In this document: piece by piece, positions 21,293 to 31,100 of the stretch
Position numbering within the stretch: the stretch's first letter is position 1
Layout: every line of letters starts with the position of its first letter
Origin: Dryocosmus kuriphilus
Taxonomy: Eukaryota > Arthropoda > Insecta > Hymenoptera > Cynipidae
Assembly: GCA_038277395.1 (NCBI GenBank)
Contig: CM076191.1
Location: forward strand, 30,527,936 to 30,591,935
Length of the DNA stretch: 64,000 bases
Reading direction: 5' to 3'
Position numbers and translations under genes: made by a program
The notes under the pieces: generated by a model
What the model saw: only the letters and a program-made list of their open reading frames with translations
What the model was told of the DNA's origin: nothing
Databases searched by the model: none

Positions 21293-22923
21293 AAAAAATC
21301 TGCCCGCTGCGCGGGCACATTCTAATCGCGCGCTTCGCGCTCGATAAGTTATTTACGGCACTCACGCTTCGCACTCGATAGATTATTCACCTCGCGCTAC
21401 GCGCTCGGTGTTTATGGATCGTATATACCTTTAAATTAAAAATTACAAAAGAAATTATTTTACTTAAGGCTCTATCGCCCTTAAGGAATACATTCTCATC
21501 ATGACACTCGCGCTTCGCGCTCGATAATTTCATTTTTTTAAAACACATTGTAGATTGGTAAACCTCTTTATGATTTTCCAAATTTTCGCAATACAGGATT
21601 TCGATTCTTAAAAGTAAAACGATGAGTCTTATAAATAAATTTTGTAGCTCTTTCCAAGGTGAACAATTCTGCTTTTTAATATTTTCTCATATCTTACACA
21701 GTTTTGCTGAAAAGTGGTTTTCCTTATATTTCATAACATACATATTTCACGAATAACTCAAAAACTACGCATCTGCTCAAAAAAATGATAGAGAGCAAAT
21801 TTGTAGATCCTTTTGAGGCGAACAACTTTGTTTATTATTATTTTTCCGTATCTTGCATAGTTTGGCGGGAAATTTGAAAATCTTGATTTTTAATAACGTT
21901 TTATCGATTAAAACTAAAACCGTGCATTTTATCAAAAAGTTGTTAAACAAAATTTGTAGATCTTTTTAAATTGAACAACTTTGTTCTTTGCCATTTTTTT
22001 GTATCTTGAATATTTTGGCGGAAAACGAGAGTTTTTTAATTTTAATAGCGTTTTCTTGATTAAAACAAAAACCGTTCATTTTATCAAAAAACGGTTAAGA
22101 CAAAATTTTTAGATTTTTTTGAGATGAACAATTTTACTTTCTTACGTTTTTTTTGTATCTCTCATAGTTTAGCCGGAAAATGGATTTTTTGATTTTGTGA
22201 AAACTGTTTTTGATGGATAAAACCATAACCGTTGGTCAAAAACCGCTGGTTAACGAACTCGTTCTTTCTTTTTGGACCTTAAAGAAGCGTGCCAAAGCGC
22301 AATCCAATCCGATTAGTCCTTCGAAAGTTATCGTGGGAACAGACGACAACGACAACGCCAACAGACAGACAGACACGGTCGTAAAAATCATTTTTTCGGA
22401 TTCAGGAGGTCTCAAAACGTGGAGATTTCATGAAATCCGCGAAAGTCAAATTTTGCATAAATCTAATACTTTCTCTGATTAGAATGTAAAAAGTTGCATT
22501 TTTCAGCCAAACTGTGTAAAAAATGAAGAAATTTACGTTCTAGATATAATTTCATTGATTGGTGAGCACGAGAAACGTGATGAGAATGCGCCTGAGTAGC
22601 GGGCAGATTTTTCAATAACTATCCAATCTGATTAGTCGCTGAAAAGTGGTTTTCTTTGTATTTCATAACATATTTTACGAATAACTCAAAAACTACGCGT
22701 CTGATCAAAAAAATGATAGAGAACAATTTTATAGATCTTTTTGAGGCGAACAACTTTGTTTAACATTATTTTTCTGTATCTTGCATACTTTGGCGGGAAA
22801 TTTGAGAACCTTGATTTTTAATAACGTTTTATCGATTAAAACAAAAACCGTGCATTTTATGAAAAAATGGTTAAAAGAAAATTTGTAGATCCTTTTAAAT
22901 TGAACAACTTTGTTCTTTACCAT

Positions 22924-23408
22924 TATAGATATTTGAGTGGGTGAAATAACGTTAATGTAAGTGACACATGTATTGATAAACCAATTTAGTATTTATTAAT
23001 GACAAACTGAAATTACAGACTAGTTATAAAGTGTACATCGCGTGAGCTCGGCGGAGCGCGGAAATCGAATCTCTCTGCGGGCCGAGATGTAGACGCGAGG
23101 CTAGTTCGAGCAAGAGTGCCCCTCAAAAGCCCTCAGCCCGTAAACCTCCCCTCGGAAAATCGTAGGAGAAAGACAAGTCCCACCCACGAAGTCCGAGAGG
23201 AAGGGTAGCTGGGACCGAGGGTAAATGTCAAGGGACGGACGTGCCATTTCTCGAAGACAAGGGATTAGCAAGCGCGCGAGGCAATGGCGTTTATTACGGT
23301 TGACCATAAATCAAGGCCTGGCGCGACAGCAGCCGAAACTTGTAGTTAATTGTGTTTGTAGAGAGTAGGAACTTCTGCCAAACGCCTTTAGAGAAATCGC
23401 ACGCCACA
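22924..23408 (-). repeat. 3' LTR of the Gypsy element (485 bp)
   Basis: On the coding strand it begins TGTGGCGTGCGATTTCTC and ends AAATATCTATA. It follows a polypurine tract and is nearly identical to the LTR at 27642-28129. Confidence 0.9.
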
Positions 23409-23422
23409 TCACCCCCTTACCA
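23409..23422 (-). promoter_or_regulatory. Polypurine tract of the Gypsy element
   Basis: Coding strand GGTAAGGGGGTGA lies immediately upstream of the 3' LTR. It is the expected primer for plus-strand DNA synthesis. Position and composition support the call. Confidence 0.7.
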
Positions 23423-23517
23423 GTGATAACGCAACATAAATGAGGAAAGAAAAAATATAAAAATATAGGGTAAAATTACAATGCTAGGAAAGAATCGCAA
23501 ATGCTAGTACATCTATT

Positions 23518-23997
23518 CTATTTGAAACCAGCTTGAAAACGGTCTGGGAAATGCCCCTTTCGACCAGAACGAGTAGTGGAACGACTACGGTTTTCATTGT
23601 TTACATTGGGATTCGTAGGTCCTGTCTGCTGTACATTGATAGGTGAACGAGCGGCTAGACTCTGTGGCGTGACATTTTCGCGATTAAGTTCGATTACAAT
23701 GTTGTAATCTTCGTCGTCGTCGTGCGATTGTTTCTCTTCTACGAAGTTTTCTAAATCGTCTGACAAAGTGAAAGCGGGTTTAAGTCGATCGATAGAAACG
23801 CGGAGCTTTTTATCGTTAATTTTAATTACAAAATATTTATCATTGCGCTCAATGACTTTGTACGGTCCATCGTAAGGTGGATCGCGGACAGGCCGCGTAC
23901 ACCATCGTGACGTAGAAAAATATATGGCGATGTGACTAAGTTTTAAATACAAAAACTTTTTTATTACCGTGTCGACGTACAGGCGACGGTTTGGCAT
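23518..23997 (-). CDS. Gypsy integrase C-terminal tail, separated from pol by frameshifts
   Basis: This frame carries the C-terminal end of the polyprotein: RPVRDPPYDGPYKVIERNDK and LRVSIDRLKPAF are the conserved end of CsRn1-type integrases (P-Y-x-G-P-Y/F and S-I-D-R-L-K-P-A). The stretch linking it to the main pol frame, about 23893-23940, reads in the third frame. Two single-base deletions are implied, one in the A run at 23941-23944 (coding strand) and one in the CC at 23891-23892. The first ~45 codons of the open frame are not homologous sequence. After the conserved motif there is an acidic tail ending near a Ser/Arg-rich segment. It would not be made as part of Pol without correction of both shifts. 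Confidence 0.8.
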   Translation of the reverse strand: MPNRRLYVDTVIKKFLYLKLSHIAIYFSTSRWCTRPVRDPPYDGPYKVIERNDKYFVIKINDKKLRVSIDRLKPAFTLSDDLENFVEEKQSHDDDEDYNIVIELNRENVTPQSLAARSPINVQQTGPTNPNVNNENRSRSTTRSGRKGHFPDRFQAGFK

Positions 23998-26620
23998 CGT
24001 TGACCCTTCTTTTCAAATTATCAATAAAAGTAGAGGTCGGTTTTTGATTACTATCAAGAAAAAATTCCGCAGGCAAACGCAAGTTGGCGCCGTAAACCAG
24101 TTCGGCGGCCGTCGCTCCGAGATCTTCCTTGATGGCAGTTCGAATGCCAAGTAAAACGATTGGCAAGATTGTAACCCAATCACTGCCATCGTGACATTTA
24201 ATCGCAGCTTTAAGTTGCTTGTGAAATCTTTCCACTAAACCATTCGCTTGCGGATGATAGCTTGTCGTACGAATGCGTTTTGTACCTAACAACCTACATA
24301 ATTCCGCAAAGAGCGCTGATTTAAACTGGCGCGCTTGATCGGTCGTGATTCTTGAAGGGACGCCAAAACGGGCGATCCACGTAGAAAGCAAAGCCGTCGC
24401 AACAGTAGTAGCTTCCATATCGACCATCGGAATGACTTCGGGCCAGCGAGAAAAGCGGTCGATGCACGTTAAACAATATCTAAAACCTTGGCAATAACTC
24501 ATGGTAATAATATCTATGTGAATGTGCTCGAATCTATTAGCTAATATCTCGAATTGTTGAACAGGAGAGGAAACGTGACGAGTGACTTTACATCGCTGGC
24601 ACGAAGTACAGGCGCGCGTCCATTCTTTGCAATCTTTATTTATTGCAGGCCAAACGAAACGCGAAGTGATGAGGTGCTGAGTAGCGCGCATGCCAGGATG
24701 TGACAGACTGTGGAATGAATTAAATACAGCGCGACGTAAGGATGCAGGGACAAAAGGCCGTATGACGTCGCTCGTCATATCGCAGTATAAATGCACGTTC
24801 TGTTCTGGAAAGTACACTTTTCGCACTGTAAGTGATGATTGATTAGAAGAAAGCAACTCACTTAATTCTGCATCATCTTTTTGGGCGGAGGCAAGAGATT
24901 CGTGATCTATTGATAACGCAATTACTTCGACGCGAGATAATGCATCGGCTACACAGTTTTCGGAACCTTTAATATGCCTAATATCTGAAGTGAATTGAGA
25001 AATGTAGTCTAGATATTGGAATTGGCGCGGAGAACATTTATCTAAATTTTGATTAAAAGCAAAAGTTATTGGCTTATGATCTGTAAAGATTGTAAAATTT
25101 CTGCCCGCTACCATATGACGGAAACGTTGAACAGCGCTGTAGATAGCGTAAAGTTCGCGATCGTATGCGCTATATTTGCGCTGAGTTGTCGTTAAAGATT
25201 TTGTGTGGAAAGCTAATGGTTGCCATGAATTACCCATACGTTGCTGTAGTACACCGCCTATCGCAAAATCCGAAGCGTCTACGACTATACTAATTGGCGC
25301 ACCTTGAACGGGATGCGCAAGCAAAGTTGCGCTCGCGAGAGCGCTTTTCGAGTTAGCAAAAGCTTCGCGAGCTTCTTCGGTCCAATTGATAGGTTCTTTG
25401 CCCTTTTTTGAACCAACTAAAAGTTTGTTCAAAGAGTGTAAGATATCAGCCGCGTGAAGTACAAATCTCCGATAAAAATTAAACATACCGAGATATCGGC
25501 GCAAGCCTTTCATCGTCATGGGCAAAGAAAATTCGGAAACCGCATCGACGCGCTCTTGCATTGGAGAAATGCTGTCGGAGTTTACCGTATAGCCGAGAAA
25601 ATTTATTTCGTTTACGTCGAATACACATTTCCCCGGGTTAATTACGACACCGAACCTCGACAATTGATCAAATAAAATTTTTAAATGCTCCAAATTTTGC
25701 TCCTCATTTTCGGACGCGATCAAAAAATCATCAATGTACGCGTAGACAAAATCAAATCCGCGCAACATTTCGTCGACAAAGCGTTGACAAGTTTGCGCTG
25801 CATTTCGCAAACCGAACATCACCATGCATGGTTCAAACAGACCGAAGGGCGTGACAATCGCCGCTTTCTCAATGTCTTCCGATGCTATCGGTATTTGATT
25901 AAAAGCGCGAACAAGATCAATTTTAGAAAATACCTTTTTACCATGTAGATTCTGCGCAAAATCTTCGATGTGTGGCGGAGTGTACCTGTCTGGAATCGTG
26001 CGAGCGTTGAGGGCTCGATAGTCGCCACATGGTCGCGGGCTGCCGTCTTTCTTGGGAACGACATGGAGAGGCGTAGACCATGGGCTCTTCGAAGGTCGGA
26101 TGATGCCATGCCCCATCATGATGTCGAATTCAGCCTTAACTTGTTTCAGGCGATCAGGTGCAAGGCGTCGGAACTTGGCGTGAACAGGAGGCCCGGGCGT
26201 CGTCTTGATGTAATGTTGCACTCGATGTTTAATTGAATCTTTACGAAACACAGGCGGTCGCGTCAAATCGGGGTATTTTGCGAGTAACTCGTGGTACGCC
26301 GAAACACCGATCACTGTTTTAATGGTGGGTATTTCTTTGCCAGCTGAAAATCCGCGCGTTGTCAAGCCGGTCGAATTATCGATTAATGACTTGTTTTTCG
26401 GATCGATCAGCAAACCGTAATGCGAAAGCAAATCGATGCCTATTATCGCGGAACTCACTTCAGCAATAATGAACGGCCACTTAAACTCGCGACGTAGCGA
26501 TAAATTTAAGTTGAGCGGCATACTTCCGTAAGTTTCGATTCTCGATCCGTTTGCCGCAAAAAGCTCGTACTCGCACTTCTTAAATTTTCCAGCTAGCCAC
26601 TTACGCGGGTACACACACAA
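23936..26620 (-). CDS. pol: Gypsy pol: protease (partial), reverse transcriptase, RNase H, integrase
   Basis: An 894-codon open stretch. In-frame codons upstream (to about 26663) add the protease active site LIDTGSDLCVYP. Protease occupies about residues 1-85 (GIDLLSHYGLLID flap/C-terminal motif). RT covers about 165-345, with D235 in SKIDLVRAFNQIP and the YIDD box at 295-298. The RNase H catalytic set is D448 (VVDASDFAIGG), E489 (DRELYA), D514 (FTDHKPI) and D559 (VADALS). Integrase has the HHCC zinc site (H637, H641, C671, C674) and D703, D761 and E797 (GLVERFHK). All catalytic residues are present, so the enzyme core looks functional. Its N-terminus is out of frame with the protease start by one base in the T run at 26642-26645, and its C-terminus is cut at 23936. 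Confidence 0.92.
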   Translation of the reverse strand: MCVYPRKWLAGKFKKCEYELFAANGSRIETYGSMPLNLNLSLRREFKWPFIIAEVSSAIIGIDLLSHYGLLIDPKNKSLIDNSTGLTTRGFSAGKEIPTIKTVIGVSAYHELLAKYPDLTRPPVFRKDSIKHRVQHYIKTTPGPPVHAKFRRLAPDRLKQVKAEFDIMMGHGIIRPSKSPWSTPLHVVPKKDGSPRPCGDYRALNARTIPDRYTPPHIEDFAQNLHGKKVFSKIDLVRAFNQIPIASEDIEKAAIVTPFGLFEPCMVMFGLRNAAQTCQRFVDEMLRGFDFVYAYIDDFLIASENEEQNLEHLKILFDQLSRFGVVINPGKCVFDVNEINFLGYTVNSDSISPMQERVDAVSEFSLPMTMKGLRRYLGMFNFYRRFVLHAADILHSLNKLLVGSKKGKEPINWTEEAREAFANSKSALASATLLAHPVQGAPISIVVDASDFAIGGVLQQRMGNSWQPLAFHTKSLTTTQRKYSAYDRELYAIYSAVQRFRHMVAGRNFTIFTDHKPITFAFNQNLDKCSPRQFQYLDYISQFTSDIRHIKGSENCVADALSRVEVIALSIDHESLASAQKDDAELSELLSSNQSSLTVRKVYFPEQNVHLYCDMTSDVIRPFVPASLRRAVFNSFHSLSHPGMRATQHLITSRFVWPAINKDCKEWTRACTSCQRCKVTRHVSSPVQQFEILANRFEHIHIDIITMSYCQGFRYCLTCIDRFSRWPEVIPMVDMEATTVATALLSTWIARFGVPSRITTDQARQFKSALFAELCRLLGTKRIRTTSYHPQANGLVERFHKQLKAAIKCHDGSDWVTILPIVLLGIRTAIKEDLGATAAELVYGANLRLPAEFFLDSNQKPTSTFIDNLKRRVNDAKPSPVRRHGNKKVFVFKT

Positions 26621-26641
26621 ATCAGATCCAGTGTCTATAAG

Positions 26642-26731
26642 AAAATGTTTTGCGCGAGTTTAAATCCTTCACAAAGATTCGGTGATGCGCTAACCCGTCA
26701 GTGCTTGCCGTATTCACTAACGGCGCGCATC
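26642..26731 (-). other. Gag-pro junction: frame used after -1 shift, with one-base disruption
   Basis: Downstream of the slippery site, the -1 frame is open and encodes a typical Gypsy protease leader (VNTASTDGLAHHRIFVKD, about 26722 to 26669). That frame is interrupted at the TTTT at 26642-26645 (coding strand), just before the LIDTGS active site. The latter lies in another frame, so one extra base is implied. Everything else in the junction is consistent with Gag-Pol made by -1 frameshifting. Confidence 0.7.
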
Positions 26732-27514
26732 GTTTCCCGACCAAGTGCAACCATTGCGGCACTTAGTTGCACGCTCCTTGAATCGACGGTGATAGTAGCA
26801 CAGCCGATCACTTTTTGAATCATTGCAAGCCGGTGCGGGCGTCACGGCGCGGTTGCGAGATCCACGCGATGCTCCACGAGAGCGCGAGCGGCTGCGATCT
26901 TGATTCAATGCGTTCACCTGTAAAGTTAGCTTCTGGATTTGTTCCACAAGCCCAGTCAAATCACCGGCGGCATTGACTTGTTTGCTGGGGCTAACCTCGT
27001 GCACAGTATCGGCGAGTTTCAAGACCTTGTCGACTGCTGTCTCGCTGGAAGCTGCCATCACTGTTTGTATTTGCGCCGGTAAACGCGTCTTCCAAACTTC
27101 TAAAATAAATTCTTCCGTGGTATTTGTAGTGGCAAGCGATTTGAGGCTGCGGGAAAATTCTGAAGGCTTGCGGTCGCCCATTTGTTCGCCTTCCATCAGC
27201 TTGCGGACTCTCGAACTATCCGATTCGGTAAACCTCTCAATCATTTTTGTCTTGAGATCTATATATTTATCGGTTTCCGGTGGTGCCACTAAAATATCGT
27301 CGAGTTGACCGATAGCCTTCTCCGTTAAACTCGATATGGTGTTGCAATATTTCACATTGTCGTCAGTTATTCGAGCTGTGACGAACTGCGCTTCAAGTAA
27401 CGTGAACCACACTTTAACCTTGTGTTCCAAAAATGCAGGCGCTCGAAAATGTCGAGGCGCATGCACGTCCACATTGGGTGCATTAGCACCGGGGGTAACG
27501 TCGTTATCAGGCAT
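26717..27514 (-). CDS. gag: Gypsy Gag with CsRn1-type C-x2-H-x9-C-x3-C box
   Basis: 265 codons starting at an ATG about 125 bp inside the 5' LTR. The middle contains a capsid-like segment with VRKLMEGEQMGDRKPSEFSR and LEVWKTRLPAQIQTVMA, a conserved arrangement in Gypsy Gag proteins. A Ser/Arg-rich linker (RSRSRGASRGSRNRA) then leads to the RNA-binding box C239-x2-H242-x9-C252-x3-C256. This unusual box replaces the CCHC knuckle in the CsRn1 clade (family knowledge). The protein would package element RNA in cytoplasmic particles. The gene ends at a TAG (26717-26719), 13 bases after an in-frame GGGAAAC heptamer that could direct -1 frameshifting into protease. No internal stop is present. Confidence 0.88.
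   Translation of the reverse strand: MPDNDVTPGANAPNVDVHAPRHFRAPAFLEHKVKVWFTLLEAQFVTARITDDNVKYCNTISSLTEKAIGQLDDILVAPPETDKYIDLKTKMIERFTESDSSRVRKLMEGEQMGDRKPSEFSRSLKSLATTNTTEEFILEVWKTRLPAQIQTVMAASSETAVDKVLKLADTVHEVSPSKQVNAAGDLTGLVEQIQKLTLQVNALNQDRSRSRSRGASRGSRNRAVTPAPACNDSKSDRLCYYHRRFKERATKCRNGCTWSGNDARR
26732..26738 (-). promoter_or_regulatory. Putative -1 ribosomal frameshift site GGGAAAC
   Basis: The heptamer is placed exactly as X-XXY-YYZ relative to gag (0-frame codons GGA and AAC at 26735-26737 and 26732-26734), 12 bases before the gag stop codon. A -1 slip enters the open protease-leader frame. The same heptamer is used at the gag-pro junction of simian retrovirus 1 (established knowledge). 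I did not identify the downstream stimulatory structure with certainty, though GCGCGCCG lies 3' of it. Confidence 0.65.
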
Positions 27515-27620
27515 CTTATAACACTCAGTTGCGACGCCAACAAACTACCTTGAAACACTTCACCGTTTTTTGCTATCGTTGAAACACGTCACAGTTTTTA
27601 AACTACCGCGATAACCCTTA

Positions 27621-27638
27621 ATCACCTCGGGGTCACCA
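27621..27638 (-). promoter_or_regulatory. Primer-binding site for tRNA-Trp (Gypsy)
   Basis: Coding strand TGGTGACCCCGAGGTGAT, three bases after the 5' LTR. It complements the 3' end of eukaryotic tRNA-Trp (…ATCACGTCGGGGTCACCA) with one mismatch. CsRn1-type elements use tRNA-Trp. Confidence 0.8.
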
Positions 27639-27641
27639 TTT

Positions 27642-28129
27642 TATAGATATTTGAGTGGGTGAAATAACGTTAATGTAAGTGACACATGTATTGATAAACC
27701 AATTTAGTATTTATTAATGACAAACTGAAATTACAGACTAGTTATAAAGTGTACATCGCGTGAGCTCGGCGGAGCGCGGAAATCGAATCTCTCTCCGGGC
27801 CGAGATGTAGACGCGAGGCTAGTTCGAGCAAGAGTGCCCCTCAAAAGCCCTCAGCCCGTAAACCTACCCTCGGAAAATCGTAGGAGAAAGACAAGTCCCA
27901 CCCACGAAGTCCGAGAGGAAGGGTAGCTGGTGGGACCGAGGGTAAATGTCAAGGGACGGACGTGCCATTTCTCGAAGACAAGGGATTAGCAAGCGCGCGA
28001 CGCAATGGCGTTTATTACGGTTGACCATAAATCAAGGCCTGGCGCGACAGCAGCCGAAACTTGTAGTTAATTGTGTTTGTAGAGAGTAGGAACTTCTGCC
28101 AAACGCCTTTAGAGAAATCGCACGCCACA
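27642..28129 (-). repeat. 5' LTR of the Gypsy element (488 bp)
   Basis: Nearly identical to 22924-23408. Differences seen are single bases near 27797, 27867 and 28001 and a 3-bp insertion (TGG) near 27930. It is followed on the coding strand by the tRNA-Trp primer site. Confidence 0.9.
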
Positions 28130-31100
28130 CCATTTTTTTGTATCTTGAATATTTTGGCGGGAAACCAGTTTTTTAATTTTAATAGCGTTTTCTTGATTAA
28201 AACAAAAACCGTTCATTTTATCAAAAAACGGTTAAGACAAAATTTGTAGATTTTTTTGAGATGAACAATTTTACTTTCTTACGTTTTTTTTGTATCTCTC
28301 ATAGTTTAGCCGGAAAATGGATTTTTTGATTTTGTGAAAACTGTTTTTGATGGATAAAACCATAACCGTTGGTCAAAAACCGCTGGTTAACGAACTCGTT
28401 CTTTCTTTTTGGACCTTAAAGAAGCGTGCCAAAGCGCAATCTAATCCGATTAGTCCTTCGAAAGTTATCGTGGGAACAGACGAGAACGACGACAACGACG
28501 ACAACGCCAACAGATAGACAGACACGGTCGTAAAAACCATTTTTTCGGATTCAGGAGGTCTCAAAACGTGGAGATTTCATGAAATCCGCGAAAGTCAAAT
28601 TTTGCGTAAATCTAATACTTTCTCTGATGAGAATGTAAAAATTGCATTTTTCAGCCAAACTGTGTAAAAAATGAAGAAATTTACGTTCTAGATATAATTT
28701 CATTGATTGGTGAGCACGAGGAACGTGATGAGAATGCGCCTGAGTAGCGGGCAGATTTTTCAATAACTATCCAATCCGATTAGTCGCTGAAAAGTAGTTT
28801 TCTTTGTATTTCATAACATATTTCACGAAAAACTCAAAAACTACGCGTCTGACCAAAAAAATGATGGAGAACGATTTTATAGATCTTTTTGAGGCGAATA
28901 ACTTTGTTTAACATTATTTTTCTGTATCTTGCATACTTTGGCGGGAAATTTGAGATCCTTGATTTTTAATAACGTTTTATCGATTAAAACAAAAACCGTA
29001 CATTTTATGAAAAAATGGTTTAAAACAAAATTTGTAGATCCTTTTAAATTGAACAACTTTGTTCTTTACCATTTTTTTGTATCTTGAATATTTTGGGCGG
29101 GAAACCACAGTTTTTTAATTTTAATAGCGTTTTCTTGATTAAAACAAAAACCGTTCATTTTATCAAAAAAAACGGTTAAGACAAAATTTGTAGATTTTTT
29201 TGAGATGAGCAATTTTACTTTCTTACGTTTTTTTTGTATCTCTCATAGTTTAGCCGGAAAATGGATTTTTTGATTTTGTGAAAACCGTTTTTGATGGATA
29301 AAACCATAACCGTTGGTCAAAAACTGCTGGTTAACGAACTCGTCCTTTCTTTTTGGACCTTAAAGAAGTGTGCCAAAGCGCAATCCAATCCGATTAGTCC
29401 TTCGAAAGTTATCGTGGGAACAGAAGACAACGACGACAACGACGACAACGACAACGACGACAACGCCAACAGATAGACAGACACGGTCGTAAAAACCATT
29501 TTTTCGGATTCAGGAGGTCTCAAAACGTGGAGATTTCATGAAATCCGCGAAAGTCAAATTTTGCGTAAATCTAATACTTTCTCTGATGAGAATGTAAAAA
29601 TTGCATTTTTCAGCCAAACTGTGTAAAAAATGAAGAAATTTACGTTCTAGATATAATTTCATTGATTGGTGAGCACGAGAAACGTGATGAGAATGCGCCT
29701 GAGTAGCGGGCAGATTTTTCAATAACTATCCAATCCGATTAGTCGCTGAAAAGTGGTTTTCTTTGTATTTCATAACATATTTCACGAATAACTCAAAAAC
29801 TACGCGTCTGATCAAAAAAATGATGGAGAACAATTTTATAGATCTTTTTGAGGCGAACAACTTTGTTTAACATTATTTTTCTGTATCTTGCATACTTTGG
29901 CGGGAAATTTGAGAACCTTGATTTTTAATAACGTTTTATCGATTAAAACAAAAACCGTGCATTTTATGAAAAAATGGTTTAAACAAAATTTGTAGATCCT
30001 TTTAAATTGAACAACTTTGTTCTTTACCATTTTTTTGTATCTTGAATATTTTGGCGGGAAAAAAACCACAGTTTTTTAATTTTAATAGCGTTTTCTTGAT
30101 TAAAACAAAAACCGTTCATTTTATCAAAAAACGGTTAAGACAAAATTTGTAGATTTTTTTGAGATGAACAATTTTACTTTCTTACGTTTTTTTTTTTGTA
30201 TCTCTCATAGTTTAGCCGGAAAATGGATTTTTTGATTTTGTGAAAACTGTTTTTGATGGATAAAACCATAACCGTTGGTCAAAAACCGCTGGTTAACGAA
30301 CTCGTTCTTTCTTTTTGGACCTTAAAGAAGTGTGCCAAAGCGCAATCCAATCCGATTAGTCCTTCGAAAGTTATCGTGGGAACAGACGACAACGACGACA
30401 ACGCCAACAGATAGACAGACACGGTCGTAAAAACCATTTTTTCGGATTCAGGAGGTCTCAAAACGTGGAGATTTCATGAAATCCGCGAAAGTCAAATTTT
30501 GCGTAAATCTAATACTTTCTCTGATGAGAATGTAAAAATTGCATTTTTCAGCCAAACTGTGTAAAAAATGAAGAAATTTACGTTCTAGATATAATTTCAT
30601 TGATTGGTGAGCACGAGAAACGTGATGAGAATGCGCCTGAGTAGCGGGCAGATTTTTCAATAACTATCCAATCCGATTAGTCGCTGAAAAGTGGTTTTCT
30701 TTGTATTTCATAACATATTTCACGAATAACTCAAAAACTACGCGTCTGATCAAAAAAATGATAGAGAACAATTTTATAGATCTTTTTGAGGCGAACAACT
30801 TTGTTTAACATTATTTTTCTGTATCTTGCATTCTTTGGCGGGAAATTTGAGAACCTTGATTTTTAATAACGTTTTATCGATTAAAACAAAAACCGTGCAT
30901 TTTATGAAAAAATGGTTTAAACAAAATTTGTAGATCCTTTTAAATTGAACAACTTTGTTCTTTACCATTTTTTTGTATCTTGAATATTTTGGCGGGAAAC
31001 CACAGTTTTTTAATTTTAATAGCGTTTTCTTGATTAAAAATAAAAACCGTTCATTTTATCAAAAAACGGTTAGGACAAATTTGTTGATTTTTTTGAGATG

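Larger units (their letters stand above)
22924..28129 (-). mobile_element. Gypsy (Ty3) LTR retrotransposon, CsRn1-like clade
   Basis: A 5.2-kb element on the minus strand with LTRs at 22924-23408 and 27642-28129. The flanking duplication is CCAT (22920-22923 and 28130-28133), and the target inside a satellite monomer can be read from neighbouring monomers. Order on the coding strand: LTR, primer site for tRNA-Trp, gag, protease, RT, RNase H, integrase, polypurine tract, LTR, with no envelope gene. The Gag Cys-His box is C-x2-H-x9-C-x3-C rather than CCHC, which together with the tRNA-Trp primer is characteristic of the CsRn1 clade. The LTRs differ by only about three substitutions and one 3-bp indel, so insertion is recent. 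The pol frame nevertheless has three single-base frameshifts. Confidence 0.9.

Noticed and set aside
22924..28129. An envelope gene that would make the Gypsy element an errantivirus
   Set aside because: Only about 100 bp separate the integrase tail from the polypurine tract, leaving no room for env.
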